Assembly (NCBI GenBank): GCA_964523895.1
Contig: CAZGBJ010000003.1
Coordinates: forward strand, 1 to 64,000
Direction: 5' to 3'
Source: UBA7359 sp964523895
GTDB taxonomy: Bacteria > Pseudomonadota > Gammaproteobacteria > Eutrophobiales > Eutrophobiaceae
DNA length: 64,000 nucleotides
This document shows positions 1 to 8,613 of this stretch, in pieces. The notes beneath the pieces were generated by a model, which was not told the DNA's origin, did not search any database, and was given only the letters and a program-made list of their open reading frames with translations. Position numbers and translations under genes: made by a program. How positions within the stretch are numbered: position 1 is the first letter of the stretch; the number at the start of each line of letters is the position of its first letter.

Positions 1-23
1 CAGCTTACCCGCTAACCAACTCT

Positions 24-1340
24 TTAAGAGTTGCACTTACAAATTGAATTCACGATAGAAGTATTATCTATTTTCAGCAAATTATCCTTTTCCATATCAT
101 TTAATTTTTGTATTTCTTTCGAAAAATAATTATTGAAATCAATCTTAAATAGATCTTCAACTTTACAAAATTCAATTTGAAAATGACAAATTAACTGAGT
201 AATGACCTCTCTTCGAAGTTCATCATCAACTTTCAATTTGTAGCCACGTAAAATAGGAATATTATTTTTTTCTAATGAGACATGATACTCATCAATAGCA
301 CGAATATTTTGCGAATATGAATTATTAATTTTACTTATTGCTGTAACACCAAAACCAATTACATCGCAATTAGCATTTGTAGAATAACCTTGAAAATTTC
401 TGTATAAATTTCCCTTGCGTTGAGCAATTGCTAACTCATCATCCGGTTTTGCAAAATGATCCATACCGATATAGACATATCCAGCATCCTTTAGCGAATT
501 GATTGCTTCCCCTAGAATCTCAAGTTTTTCGTTTGACCTTGGTAATTCCTCTTCTTTTATTTGGCGTTGATTTTTGAATGATTGTGGAAAATGAGCATAG
601 TTATAAATCGCTATTCTATCCGGGTTTATTTCAATTACTTTACTAATTGTATTACAAAATGAATTAACTGACTGTTTTGGTAACCCATAGATCAAATCAA
701 TATTTATTGAATGAAATTCATATTTTCTGGCTTCATTATAGACATGAAGTGTCTGTTCATATGATTGATTACGATTAACTGCATTTTGCACTTGTGGATT
801 AAAATCCTGCACACCAATACTCATTCTATTAAAACCGATATTTCTTAATAATGATATTGTTTCAGACTTAATTTCACGCGGGTCAATTTCAATAGAGTAT
901 TCCCCAGAGTCATCATCAAGTAATGTAAAATTGTTCTTTATGACATTCATTAAACTAATCATGCTTTCATGAGTAATAAATGTTGGTGTTCCTCCACCCC
1001 AATGAAGCTGATTCACAACTCGATCACTATCAAATAGTGGTCCCAACAGATTAATTTCTTTATGCAAGTCTTTTAGATAAGGTATTGCACGTTGTCTATT
1101 TGCCGTTATGATTTTATTACAAGCACAATAGAAACAAACCGTGTTACAAAATGGAAGATGTACATAAAGGGATAATGGTTTAGGTAATAAATCTTCATTT
1201 GAATCAGTTACAACTTGATAGTAATCCTTAACACCAAAGTTCTCATGAAATTGAGTTGCAACCGGGTAAGACGTATACCGAGGTCCATATAGGTTGTATC
1301 GGCTAATTAACTCTTTACTAAAGAGAATTGATTGATTCAA
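24..1340 (-). CDS. hemN: Oxygen-independent coproporphyrinogen III dehydrogenase (radical SAM)
   Basis: Converts coproporphyrinogen III to protoporphyrinogen IX without oxygen, in the cytoplasm, for haem synthesis under anoxia. The 438-residue protein is close to the family length of about 455. It has the radical-SAM iron-sulfur motif CNTVCFYC (Cys65, 69, 72) followed by a further Cys74, as in E. coli HemN, and the SAM-binding GGGTPTF segment. The N-terminal stretch YNLYGPRYTSYP is typical of true HemN rather than the HemW relatives. It lies 73 bases downstream of napC on the same strand, so it may be co-transcribed with the nap genes, whose c-type cytochromes need haem. I saw no separate FNR box in the 73-base gap. 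The stop codon sits inside a small palindrome at 17-33. Confidence 0.95.
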   Translation of the reverse strand: MNQSILFSKELISRYNLYGPRYTSYPVATQFHENFGVKDYYQVVTDSNEDLLPKPLSLYVHLPFCNTVCFYCACNKIITANRQRAIPYLKDLHKEINLLGPLFDSDRVVNQLHWGGGTPTFITHESMISLMNVIKNNFTLLDDDSGEYSIEIDPREIKSETISLLRNIGFNRMSIGVQDFNPQVQNAVNRNQSYEQTLHVYNEARKYEFHSINIDLIYGLPKQSVNSFCNTISKVIEINPDRIAIYNYAHFPQSFKNQRQIKEEELPRSNEKLEILGEAINSLKDAGYVYIGMDHFAKPDDELAIAQRKGNLYRNFQGYSTNANCDVIGFGVTAISKINNSYSQNIRAIDEYHVSLEKNNIPILRGYKLKVDDELRREVITQLICHFQIEFCKVEDLFKIDFNNYFSKEIQKLNDMEKDNLLKIDNTSIVNSICKCNS

Positions 1341-1413
1341 TGCATTTACCTAAGAGAAACTAAGTTATTAAGACAAGAAGAATATAAATAGGAATTTTTG
1401 AGTAAAAAATTTA

Positions 1414-2001
1414 CTACCAACCTTCAACACCTGCCATATCAGGTAATTCGTGAGCTATCCCTTTATGACAATCAATACAGGTTTTCTCGCCATTTGCTAA
1501 ACCGCTACTATGTGCTTGTTCTGCTCGTTTACCTTGCCGAGTAAAATCCATATATTGAAAATCATGGCAATTTCGGCACTCCAATGAATCATTTGCCTTA
1601 AATCTGTCCCATTCATGTTGTGCAAGTTCCTTGCGCTTGGCGAGAAATTTTTCACGCGTATCTATGGTTTTGAATATTTTTCCCCAAACTTCTTTCGATG
1701 CCTGCATCTTCCTTGCAATTTTGTCTGTCCAATTATGAGGAACATGACAATCTGGACACGTTGCGCGTACACCTGAGCGGTTTGTGTAATGAATGGTTGA
1801 TTTTAATTCTTGATAAACATTGTTATTCATCTCATGACAACTGATACAAAATGTTTCTGTATTTGTCGCTTCAAGTACGGTATTAAAACTGCCCCAGAAA
1901 ATAATACCCGCAGCAAAACCGGCAATAATTAAAATTCCTAAACTGTAATAATGGCTGGGACTGTTAATAGTCTGCCATATTTCTTTAATCTTATTTAACA
2001 T
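1414..2001 (-). CDS. napC: NapC/NirT-family tetrahaem cytochrome c
   Basis: Membrane-anchored quinol dehydrogenase that passes electrons from the quinol pool to the periplasmic NapAB nitrate reductase. The 195-residue protein has one N-terminal membrane helix (about residues 19-40) and four CxxCH haem sites at residues 52, 82, 142 and 175, the standard NapC layout. NapB ends 6 bases before this gene begins. No napGH genes are present, so NapC is the only visible electron entry route. The close packing with napB and napA supports one operon. Confidence 0.96.
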   Translation of the reverse strand: MLNKIKEIWQTINSPSHYYSLGILIIAGFAAGIIFWGSFNTVLEATNTETFCISCHEMNNNVYQELKSTIHYTNRSGVRATCPDCHVPHNWTDKIARKMQASKEVWGKIFKTIDTREKFLAKRKELAQHEWDRFKANDSLECRNCHDFQYMDFTRQGKRAEQAHSSGLANGEKTCIDCHKGIAHELPDMAGVEGW

Positions 2002-2007
2002 GAATAA

Positions 2008-2442
2008 CTACTTTTTATTTTTTAATACCGTATCAATATCTTCAAAGTAATTTCCTACCAACGGTTTAACTTCTTTCTGCAACACATGACATTGATTACA
2101 AAAATAACGACGCGGTGATACCTCTGCTAAAAAATTACCATCGCGATCCATGTAATGCGTGACACTAATCATCGGTGCTTGTGAATCAGTCACCTGCCTT
2201 CGACTATGACAAGATAAACATTTATTACTATTTAGATCGATACGATAACCGGATACCTTATGAGGAATAGTCGGTGGTTGCATCGGATAATTGCGCTTTC
2301 TTTTCATATCTTTATTTTCTTCATTGCCCATACGCGGCGCATCCGGCTCTATTGAAATATCCGCAGAGCGTAAGGTAGCAATATCTTCTTCAGCAAGAAC
2401 CATGAATGGCATCAGTAACAAGATTAATATTAATGCTTTCAT
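2008..2442 (-). CDS. napB: Periplasmic nitrate reductase dihaem cytochrome subunit NapB
   Basis: Small periplasmic electron-transfer subunit that accepts electrons from NapC and delivers them to NapA. The 144-residue precursor has a Sec signal peptide (cleavage likely after MVLA, residue 17) and two CxxCH haem sites at residues 75 and 115. The segment NYPMQPPTIPH just before the first haem is a conserved NapB feature. It starts 10 bases after the end of napA, consistent with translation from one messenger. Confidence 0.96.
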   Translation of the reverse strand: MKALILILLLMPFMVLAEEDIATLRSADISIEPDAPRMGNEENKDMKRKRNYPMQPPTIPHKVSGYRIDLNSNKCLSCHSRRQVTDSQAPMISVTHYMDRDGNFLAEVSPRRYFCNQCHVLQKEVKPLVGNYFEDIDTVLKNKK

Positions 2443-2452
2443 AATAAATTCC

Positions 2453-4948
2453 TCATGCCGCTGTTATCTTTACGGCACACTTTTTAAAGTCTGTTTGTTT
2501 CGAAAGAGGATCGGTTGCATCCAGCGTAACTTTGTTAATCAATTGACTCGCATCAAACCAGGGAACAAAGATCAAACCGCGTGGTGGTTTATTTCGACCG
2601 CGTGTTTCTACCCGGGTAATAATATTGCCGCGTCTTGATTCGACTTTAATCTGACTACCACGCCTGAGGCCCAGACCTTCAGCATCATCCGGATGCATAA
2701 AGGCAACAGCATCCGGAAATGCTTTATAAAGTTCCGGCACGCGCTGCGTCATAGAACCGGAATGCCAATGCTCAAGCACACGACCAGTTGATAACCAAAA
2801 AGGATACTCATCATCTGGCGATTCGGCTGGTGGTTCGTAAGGCAAGGCAAAGATAACTGCTTTATTATCCTTGTGTCCGTAAAATTGATAATCAGTACCC
2901 GATTTTACATAAGGGTCACTGCCTTCCTTAAAGCGCCAACGTGTTTCTTTTCCATTAACAACCGGCCAACGTATACCGTGTGCTTTATGATAAGCATCAA
3001 AATCAGCCAAATCATGCCCATGCCCACGACCAAACTGTGCGTATTCTTCAAACAAACCCTTCTGGACATAAAATCCAAAATCATCTGCTTCATGATTGGC
3101 ATATCCTTCTTCAATATCGGAGGCAGGAAACTTATCAACATTGCCATTCTTGTATAAAACTTCGTATAGCGTTTTACCCTTGAACTCAGGGTTTTTATCC
3201 AGAATATCTTTAGGCCATACGGCTTCCGTTTTAAAACGTTTAGAAAACTCAACTAATTGCCACAAGTCTGATTTTGATTCGCCCGGCGCATCGACTAATT
3301 GATGCCAGAATTGAGTACGGCGTTCAGCATTACCATAAGCGCCTTCTTTCTCAACCCACATCGCTGTTGGTAAAACCAGATCAGCAGCTTGTGCCGTTAC
3401 TGTTGGATAGGCATCTGAAACAACAATAAAATTCTCAGGGTTTCGATAACCGGGATAACCTTCTTCATTAAGATTCGGTGCCGCCTGCATATTGTTATTC
3501 ACCTGTACCCAATAAGCATTGAGTTTTCCATCTTTCAACATGCGGTTTTGCAAAACCGCATGATAACCCGGCTTGCTGGGTATAATTCCGCGAGGGATTT
3601 TCCATATATCTTCGGCAATATCGCGATGTGCTTTTTTCTTAACAACTAGATCAGCGGGTAAGCGATGTGAGAATGTACCGACTTCACGCGCCGTACCACA
3701 TGCAGAGGGCTGTCCGGTTAATGAGAAGGGACTATTACCGGGCGTTGATATCTTGCCAGTAAGAAGATGGATATTATAAATAAGATTATTACACCAGACA
3801 CCACGCGTATGTTGATTAAACCCCATTGTCCAGAACGAAGTTACTTTTATTTTTGGATCAGCATACAGTTCGGCCATTTGTTGTAATTTGTCACGCGGCA
3901 CACCTGAAAGTTTCTCAACATAATCTTCATCATATTTTGAAACAAACTTGGCAAACTCATTAAAACTGATGGGAGTCGCACCACCAGCTTTGCTCGCGTT
4001 CTTTGCTGCTTTTTGTAACGGATGACTAGGACGAAGGCCATAACCTATATCATCATTACCGCGTTTTATATTGACGTGTTTATTCAAAAATTCTTTATTT
4101 ACACGATCTGTTTTAATGATGTAATTAGCAATGTAATTTAGAATGGCCAAATCCGTTTGCGGTGTAAAGACCATAGGGATATCAGCCAACTCAAAACAAC
4201 GATTTTCAAAGGTGGATAAAACAGCAACCTTGACATGCGGGGCACTCAAACGACGATCGGTTAATCGAGTCCAAAGTATCGGGTGCATCTCTGCCATATT
4301 TGAACCCCATAAGACAAAAGCATCTGCATGTTCAAGATCGTCATAACAACCCATAGGTTCATCAATACCAAAAGTACGCATGAAACCACCCACAGCAGAA
4401 GCCATACAATGACGCGCATTCGGATCGATATTATTGGAACGAAAGCCTGCTTTATATAATTTAGACGCAGCATAACCTTCCCAGACCGTCCATTGCCCAG
4501 AGCCAAACATACCAACAGCAGTAGGGCCTTTTTCTTTCAATGTTTTCTTGAATTTTTCTTCCATGATATCGAAAGCTTGCTCCCAACTTACCGGAACGAA
4601 CTCACCTTCCTTGTGATACTTACCGTTTTTCATTCTCAGCAACGGTTTAGTCAAACGATCTTTGCCATACATGATTTTTGACAAAAAATAACCTTTAACA
4701 CAATTTAAGCCACGATTAACTTCTGACTTAATATCGCCATGCGTTGCGACAACTGTTCCATCTTTTACCGCAACATTGACACTACAACCTGTGCCACAAA
4801 AACGACATGGGGCTTTCGACCATTTAAGCCGAGTATATTCAGAATCCGTAATAAGATTGGTGGCACTGACAGGAGCACTTATGCCTGCCGCTGCTGCTGC
4901 AGTTGTTAAAGCACTTGAGCGGATAAAATCACGACGTGTGAGTAGCAT
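2453..4948 (-). CDS. napA: Periplasmic nitrate reductase catalytic subunit NapA
   Basis: Molybdenum enzyme that reduces nitrate to nitrite in the periplasm. The ATG at 4948 gives 831 residues, the usual NapA length. A TTG two codons upstream (4954) would also open the frame, but AGAGG sits well placed for the ATG. The N-terminus carries a Tat signal (TRRDFIRSSA), so the folded enzyme is exported. A CxxCxxxC...C set (Cys48, 51, 55, 83) binds the [4Fe-4S] cluster. The Cys in NARHCMASAV (about residue 181) should ligate molybdenum in the bis-MGD cofactor. The start overlaps the end of napD by 20 bases, which suggests translational coupling with the chaperone that binds its signal peptide. Confidence 0.98.
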   Translation of the reverse strand: MLLTRRDFIRSSALTTAAAAAGISAPVSATNLITDSEYTRLKWSKAPCRFCGTGCSVNVAVKDGTVVATHGDIKSEVNRGLNCVKGYFLSKIMYGKDRLTKPLLRMKNGKYHKEGEFVPVSWEQAFDIMEEKFKKTLKEKGPTAVGMFGSGQWTVWEGYAASKLYKAGFRSNNIDPNARHCMASAVGGFMRTFGIDEPMGCYDDLEHADAFVLWGSNMAEMHPILWTRLTDRRLSAPHVKVAVLSTFENRCFELADIPMVFTPQTDLAILNYIANYIIKTDRVNKEFLNKHVNIKRGNDDIGYGLRPSHPLQKAAKNASKAGGATPISFNEFAKFVSKYDEDYVEKLSGVPRDKLQQMAELYADPKIKVTSFWTMGFNQHTRGVWCNNLIYNIHLLTGKISTPGNSPFSLTGQPSACGTAREVGTFSHRLPADLVVKKKAHRDIAEDIWKIPRGIIPSKPGYHAVLQNRMLKDGKLNAYWVQVNNNMQAAPNLNEEGYPGYRNPENFIVVSDAYPTVTAQAADLVLPTAMWVEKEGAYGNAERRTQFWHQLVDAPGESKSDLWQLVEFSKRFKTEAVWPKDILDKNPEFKGKTLYEVLYKNGNVDKFPASDIEEGYANHEADDFGFYVQKGLFEEYAQFGRGHGHDLADFDAYHKAHGIRWPVVNGKETRWRFKEGSDPYVKSGTDYQFYGHKDNKAVIFALPYEPPAESPDDEYPFWLSTGRVLEHWHSGSMTQRVPELYKAFPDAVAFMHPDDAEGLGLRRGSQIKVESRRGNIITRVETRGRNKPPRGLIFVPWFDASQLINKVTLDATDPLSKQTDFKKCAVKITAA

Positions 4949-5216
4949 AATCAATTACCTCTAATAAAGACTCGATTGGTTCGCAATGGTGGTAGCAAAG
5001 TTGTACAGACATAACGCCCTGCCAATGTGTCATGTCCTCCATGGCACTGGATATTTCACTTTCTTGCTTCGCTTCAAAAACGAGAACAAATTTATTGTGT
5101 TGTTTATCACGATGACATCCTGCCTGTGGTAACTTTCCTGCCTTTTCAATAATCTGATCAATGTCATCGGGCAATGCATGAATAACTAAACTGACAATAT
5201 GTGTTTGTTTTTTCAT
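4929..5216 (-). CDS. napD: NapD, signal-peptide chaperone for NapA
   Basis: Cytoplasmic chaperone that binds the Tat signal of NapA and holds export until the cofactor is inserted. The 95-residue length and ferredoxin-like fold pattern (HIVSLVIHALPDD near the N-terminus, then a PQAGCHRDKQHNKFVLVFEA strand pair) match the family. It overlaps napF by 4 bases upstream and napA by 20 bases downstream, so production is probably coupled to NapA. Confidence 0.93.
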   Translation of the reverse strand: MKKQTHIVSLVIHALPDDIDQIIEKAGKLPQAGCHRDKQHNKFVLVFEAKQESEISSAMEDMTHWQGVMSVQLCYHHCEPIESLLEVIDYATHTS

Positions 5217-5488
5217 GAACTGACAACAGGATTATCAGCAATCGTAATTGCATCTGCCGGACAACTATCGATGCATTCCTTGCAAGAGGTACAACGTACA
5301 GAATCTATATTTGGCAATTGGACCCCTCTTTGAAATTGCGTAAAAATGATCGCATCTTCATCACAGACGTCCTTACAAGACTGGCAATAAATACCCATAT
5401 GATTGAGACAGCCCGTGCTTATATCCGTTTTAGAACGCCAATGCCCCGTCAGGAATGCGCGTCGATCAATTTCAGCTTGCTGGCTCAT
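5213..5488 (-). CDS. napF: NapF-type ferredoxin, shortened two-cluster form
   Basis: NapF is an iron-sulfur protein involved in NapA maturation in the cytoplasm. This one has only 91 residues, whereas E. coli NapF has about 164 and four Cys motifs. What is present matches the NapF N-terminus (RRAFLTGHWR) and then jumps to the last two cluster motifs: CLNHMGIYCQSCKDVC and CTSCKECIDSC. The first two cluster motifs seen in longer NapF proteins are missing. The reading frame is intact, so this looks like a natural short form rather than a pseudogene. It lies between napE and napD and overlaps napD by 4 bases. Confidence 0.88.
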   Translation of the reverse strand: MSQQAEIDRRAFLTGHWRSKTDISTGCLNHMGIYCQSCKDVCDEDAIIFTQFQRGVQLPNIDSVRCTSCKECIDSCPADAITIADNPVVSS

Positions 5489-5500
5489 AATAAGAAATAA

Positions 5501-5662
5501 CTAGAGTGTTGGTGGCCCAGTAAATAGTTGATATAACCAAATTAATAATCCGTAACCACCGACTACAGCGACAGCCATCAGTGGTGTAATTACTGCCGTG
5601 AGAAACAAGAACGCATGTAATTCCTTTTTCTTCTGAATCTTTGTTTCATTAGTCATAATCAT
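5501..5662 (-). CDS. napE: NapE, small membrane protein of the nap operon
   Basis: A 53-residue protein with a charged N-terminus (KIQKKKELHAF) and one long hydrophobic segment ending in GLLIWLYQLF, typical of NapE. Its role is not settled in the literature I know. The frame stays open further upstream, but that part overlaps the porin gene and is not protein-like. GGGA lies just upstream of ATG 5662, and a second ATG at 5656 is equally plausible. It sits between the porin and napF, the usual napEF order. Confidence 0.8.
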   Translation of the reverse strand: MIMTNETKIQKKKELHAFLFLTAVITPLMAVAVVGGYGLLIWLYQLFTGPPTL

Positions 5663-5684
5663 TTGATCCCAAATCAAAAAATAA

Positions 5685-6947
5685 TTAATACTTATATGCA
5701 AAGTACGCCCAGAACCTGGACAAATCAGTTGCTTTGGTATTACTTGCACCTGAAGAAGCATCATAAGCTGCGTACTTCAAACCAACGGTATACTTCTTGT
5801 TAAATTTCTTGGTCAACCAGACATCAATTTCATCACCATAATCAAAACTACCTGATTCAGCTTCTAACATATGATAAGAAACAATTAACTTGGTATCGTA
5901 TTTAGCAGTAGCAACCACAGTAAAATAAGTATCTTCAATACCGGCAGCCGGTGTTAATAAAAAGTTATCTGCCCACCCTTGGTAAGCATGACCTGTCGCA
6001 AGTGGTGTACGAAAGACGGTACCTTGTGTACCTTTATCAGTTTCTAAGACTTCATATGAAGCTTTCGCTAAAATCGAAGTTACAAAACTGTCTAGCTTTA
6101 CTTTAAAACCACCTTCGACCAGATAGTAATCTGCATCGTAATTATTTGGGTTTGATCCAGTATCACTTTGCGTTGCGTATTCGCCGGTATAAATAAAATT
6201 GGTTTTATTATTAATGAAAGGAATGGCTCCATTTGCACGAATGCCATAGGTTGTATTTGCATTTGCCAAATCCGCTGTCTCGGTAAAATCTAGATCATAG
6301 TAATAGCCTTCCAAATTCACATATTTAAAACCGTTATATTTGGCATTAAATATCGGTGCTTCCATATCCCTATCGGTACCAAGTATCGTATTATTTTTCC
6401 AAATGTAGCCCGCCATAAGTTCGGTATCTTTAATAGAAGTATTAGTCACTGTAACTGCATCTTGAGTCTGCCAATTTTGACGCCATAAAACATTACCCAG
6501 GAAACGATGAAATGGTGCTTTACGAGGAGTAATTATCTGACGACCTGCCTTTATCAAGGTTTTATCAATAAATTTAATACCTAAATAAAGCTGGTTTAAT
6601 TCGGTACCTCTTGGATCGGCAATAACGGGTAGTGTGGTTAAACCATTTTCACCGTCATTGTATTGTGTATCATCTAGAATATCGGTGACATTTTCAAACT
6701 CAACTTGTGCAAACACACTATGAAAATCAGCGGTTTTGTAACCCAATGCTGTTCTATTTGTTAATGCATCAGCATAGCGTTTACCGGAAGCCTTGGAATC
6801 ATCATTAACACTTTCATAGCGTAAATTGATATTAAAATCGATCTTGCCGCCTATTAATGCATCGTAAAATGAATTTTCTGCTAGTGCACTAGATGAAAAT
6901 GCAATGAGACACGCGAAAAAAAAATAAAAGATTCTTCTTATAAACAC
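5685..6947 (-). CDS. Outer-membrane porin, alginate-export-like family, first gene of the nap operon
   Basis: A 420-residue precursor with a Sec signal peptide (cleavage after SSSALA, about residue 23). The mature chain shows the alternating short strands of an outer-membrane beta-barrel and ends in aromatic Tyr (FAYKY), the usual signal for barrel assembly. The pattern, including GRQIITPRKAPFHRFLG, resembles the alginate-export-like porins (inference from memory). It is the first gene after the FNR-type promoter and ends 22 bases before napE. Passage of nitrate or nitrite across the outer membrane is a reasonable guess from context, but the substrate cannot be read from the sequence. Confidence 0.8.
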   Translation of the reverse strand: MFIRRIFYFFFACLIAFSSSALAENSFYDALIGGKIDFNINLRYESVNDDSKASGKRYADALTNRTALGYKTADFHSVFAQVEFENVTDILDDTQYNDGENGLTTLPVIADPRGTELNQLYLGIKFIDKTLIKAGRQIITPRKAPFHRFLGNVLWRQNWQTQDAVTVTNTSIKDTELMAGYIWKNNTILGTDRDMEAPIFNAKYNGFKYVNLEGYYYDLDFTETADLANANTTYGIRANGAIPFINNKTNFIYTGEYATQSDTGSNPNNYDADYYLVEGGFKVKLDSFVTSILAKASYEVLETDKGTQGTVFRTPLATGHAYQGWADNFLLTPAAGIEDTYFTVVATAKYDTKLIVSYHMLEAESGSFDYGDEIDVWLTKKFNKKYTVGLKYAAYDASSGASNTKATDLSRFWAYFAYKY

Positions 6948-6972
6948 CCGTCTATCCTTTTTATATATTTAA

Positions 6973-6978
6973 AGAATA
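6973..6978 (-). promoter_or_regulatory. Predicted -10 element of the porin-nap promoter
   Basis: On the minus strand this reads TATTCT (4 of 6 to consensus). It lies where a class II FNR promoter would put it: with transcription starting near 6966 the element is at -12 to -7, and the FNR-like box is centred 41.5 bases upstream of the start. This is inferred from spacing only. Confidence 0.5.
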
Positions 6979-6995
6979 GAATATAGACTTGATAA

Positions 6996-7019
6996 CTTTC
7001 TTGACCTAGATCAAGAAAG
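6996..7019 (-). promoter_or_regulatory. FNR/ANR-type operator of the porin-nap operon
   Basis: A 24-base near-perfect palindrome contains TTGACCTAGATCAA at 7001-7014, one mismatch from the FNR/ANR consensus TTGAT-N4-ATCAA. The flanking CTTTC and GAAAG extend the symmetry. Its centre is about 60 bases upstream of the porin start codon. Anaerobic activation by an FNR-family regulator (FNR, ANR or the NO-sensing DNR) fits the downstream nitrate reductase genes. Confidence 0.8.
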
Positions 7020-7127
7020 CCTCCTTAAAGTACTGTTAAATATTTAAACTTATCACGGCGGTATTGCTCGTATTGACACAATTGAACGTGATGTCAATGA
7101 AAAGTTATTCTACGTCATTGGAAATAA

Positions 7128-7203
<76 letters not shown>

Positions 7204-7268
7204 ATTATTGTTGGTGGACAAAAAGACGCGTATTAAACCGGTATAGACGAACTACGTCAAGCTGGATG

Positions 7269-7541
7269 TTATTTCTCAGGCTCTACAAACTCTTTAGGTG
7301 CTTCAGAACCTTCACCAAAGAAAAATTTGTCCATCTCTTCTTCAAGGAATTTACGAGCTTTAGGCTCAATAGGCGTCAATCGATATTCATTTATCAACAT
7401 AGTTTGGTGACCCAACCACATCTGCCATGCTTCCTGCGAAACCTCCTCATAAATGCGTTTTCCTAACTCACCAGGATAGGTCAGAGTCGCTAATCCTTCT
7501 GCTTCTTTATTCAATTTGACACAATGTACTTTTCGACTCAT
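7269..7541 (-). CDS. yggX: YggX, probable Fe(II)-trafficking/oxidative-protection protein
   Basis: Small cytoplasmic protein linked to protection of iron-sulfur clusters and iron handling. The 90 residues align over the whole family length, with the conserved Cys7 (MSRKVHCVKL) and the blocks YPGELGKRIYEEVSQEAW and TMLINEYRL. Its start codon overlaps the stop of mutY by 4 bases, so the two are translationally coupled. MutY is itself an iron-sulfur enzyme, which fits the pairing. Confidence 0.95.
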   Translation of the reverse strand: MSRKVHCVKLNKEAEGLATLTYPGELGKRIYEEVSQEAWQMWLGHQTMLINEYRLTPIEPKARKFLEEEMDKFFFGEGSEAPKEFVEPEK

Positions 7542-8602
7542 TCAATCACCATCCTCTTGTTATTTAACTCTTCCAACATGGATACTACCGGGGCAGGAAA
7601 TCCTAAACTGGAGTTTTTGCCCGGATTAAGCCAGGTCGATAATCCCTCATCGTTTACGCTGCGTACCCGTCCTTCTAGTTTGATATGAACGGGTTTAATC
7701 ATCAAATGAAAATGACTAAATGTATGTTTAAAACTCTTATATTCAATTTGTTGTTCAATATTAAAACCATATTGTTTTTCAATTTTAGTCGCTATTGACT
7801 CATCAGATGAAAACTCCGGGAAGCACCATAATCCACCCCAGATTCCTGTTGCAGGCCGTTGTTGTAATAGCACTTCGCCTTTAGCATTCTCAATAATAGC
7901 GAAAACCGTTTCTTTATTTGGTATCACTTTTTTCGGTTTCGAGCCTGGGAAATCATGTTGTCTTTCCATTTTTTTGGCGAAGCAAGATTTCGTCAATGGA
8001 CAAATATCACAAGCCGGATGTCGACGACTACACACCGTTGCACCCAAATCCATAATAGCTTGCGTATAATCTCGTACCGATTCAGTTGGCGTATGTAGCT
8101 CAGCATAAGACCACAACTCTTTTTCAACTTTTTTCTTGCCCGGCCAGCCTTCGATTCCATGATAACGACTCAATACACGTTTAACATTTCCATCAAGTAT
8201 GGGGTGTCGTTTCTCACAAGCTAAAGATAAAATTGCACCTGCTGTAGAGCGACCTATTCCCGGAAGAGCCATCATCTCATCCAGTGACGAGGGAAAGTGC
8301 CCCTGACATTCTTCTACAATTAATTTTGCAGCTTTGTGACAATTTCTTGCTCGTGCGTAATAACCCAAACCGGTCCAATGATGTAATACATCATCCATGT
8401 TAGCACTGGCTAATGCATTTACGTCAGGAAACGTTTTCATAAAACGTTCAAAGTAAGGAATAACTGTTACGACCTGAGTCTGTTGTAACATTATCTCGGA
8501 AATCCATACTCGATAGGCGGTAGGATTTTTCTGCCAGGGAAGATCGTGCCTGCCCTGCTTATCAAACCAGCTAAGTAATCGATCAGAAAAAAGTTTGCTC
8601 AC
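7538..8602 (-). CDS. mutY: A/G-specific adenine DNA glycosylase
   Basis: Removes adenine mispaired with 8-oxoguanine or guanine in base-excision repair. The 354-residue protein has the N-terminal catalytic domain with EIMLQQTQV (catalytic Glu), the helix-hairpin-helix LPGIGRSTAGAIL and the catalytic Asp in IMDLGATVC. The [4Fe-4S] motif is C-x6-C-x2-C-x5-C (CSRRHPACDICPLTKSC). A Nudix-like C-terminal domain (about residues 230-345) recognises oxoG. It starts 11 bases after asmA and overlaps yggX by 4 bases. Confidence 0.97.
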   Translation of the reverse strand: MSKLFSDRLLSWFDKQGRHDLPWQKNPTAYRVWISEIMLQQTQVVTVIPYFERFMKTFPDVNALASANMDDVLHHWTGLGYYARARNCHKAAKLIVEECQGHFPSSLDEMMALPGIGRSTAGAILSLACEKRHPILDGNVKRVLSRYHGIEGWPGKKKVEKELWSYAELHTPTESVRDYTQAIMDLGATVCSRRHPACDICPLTKSCFAKKMERQHDFPGSKPKKVIPNKETVFAIIENAKGEVLLQQRPATGIWGGLWCFPEFSSDESIATKIEKQYGFNIEQQIEYKSFKHTFSHFHLMIKPVHIKLEGRVRSVNDEGLSTWLNPGKNSSLGFPAPVVSMLEELNNKRMVIE

Positions 8603-8613
8603 TAAAATAATAT

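Noticed and set aside
17..33. Palindrome CAACTCTTTAAGAGTTG at the end of hemN, as a terminator
   Set aside because: It overlaps the stop codon and no T run follows on the minus strand. The downstream sequence is outside the window.
2291..2638. A 115-codon plus-strand frame across napB/napA
   Set aside because: It is the shadow of two certain genes on the other strand and has no motif.
7095..7120. Hairpin CAATGA...TCATTG after tRNA-Phe as a terminator
   Set aside because: Six pairs with a 14-base loop and no proper T run are too weak.
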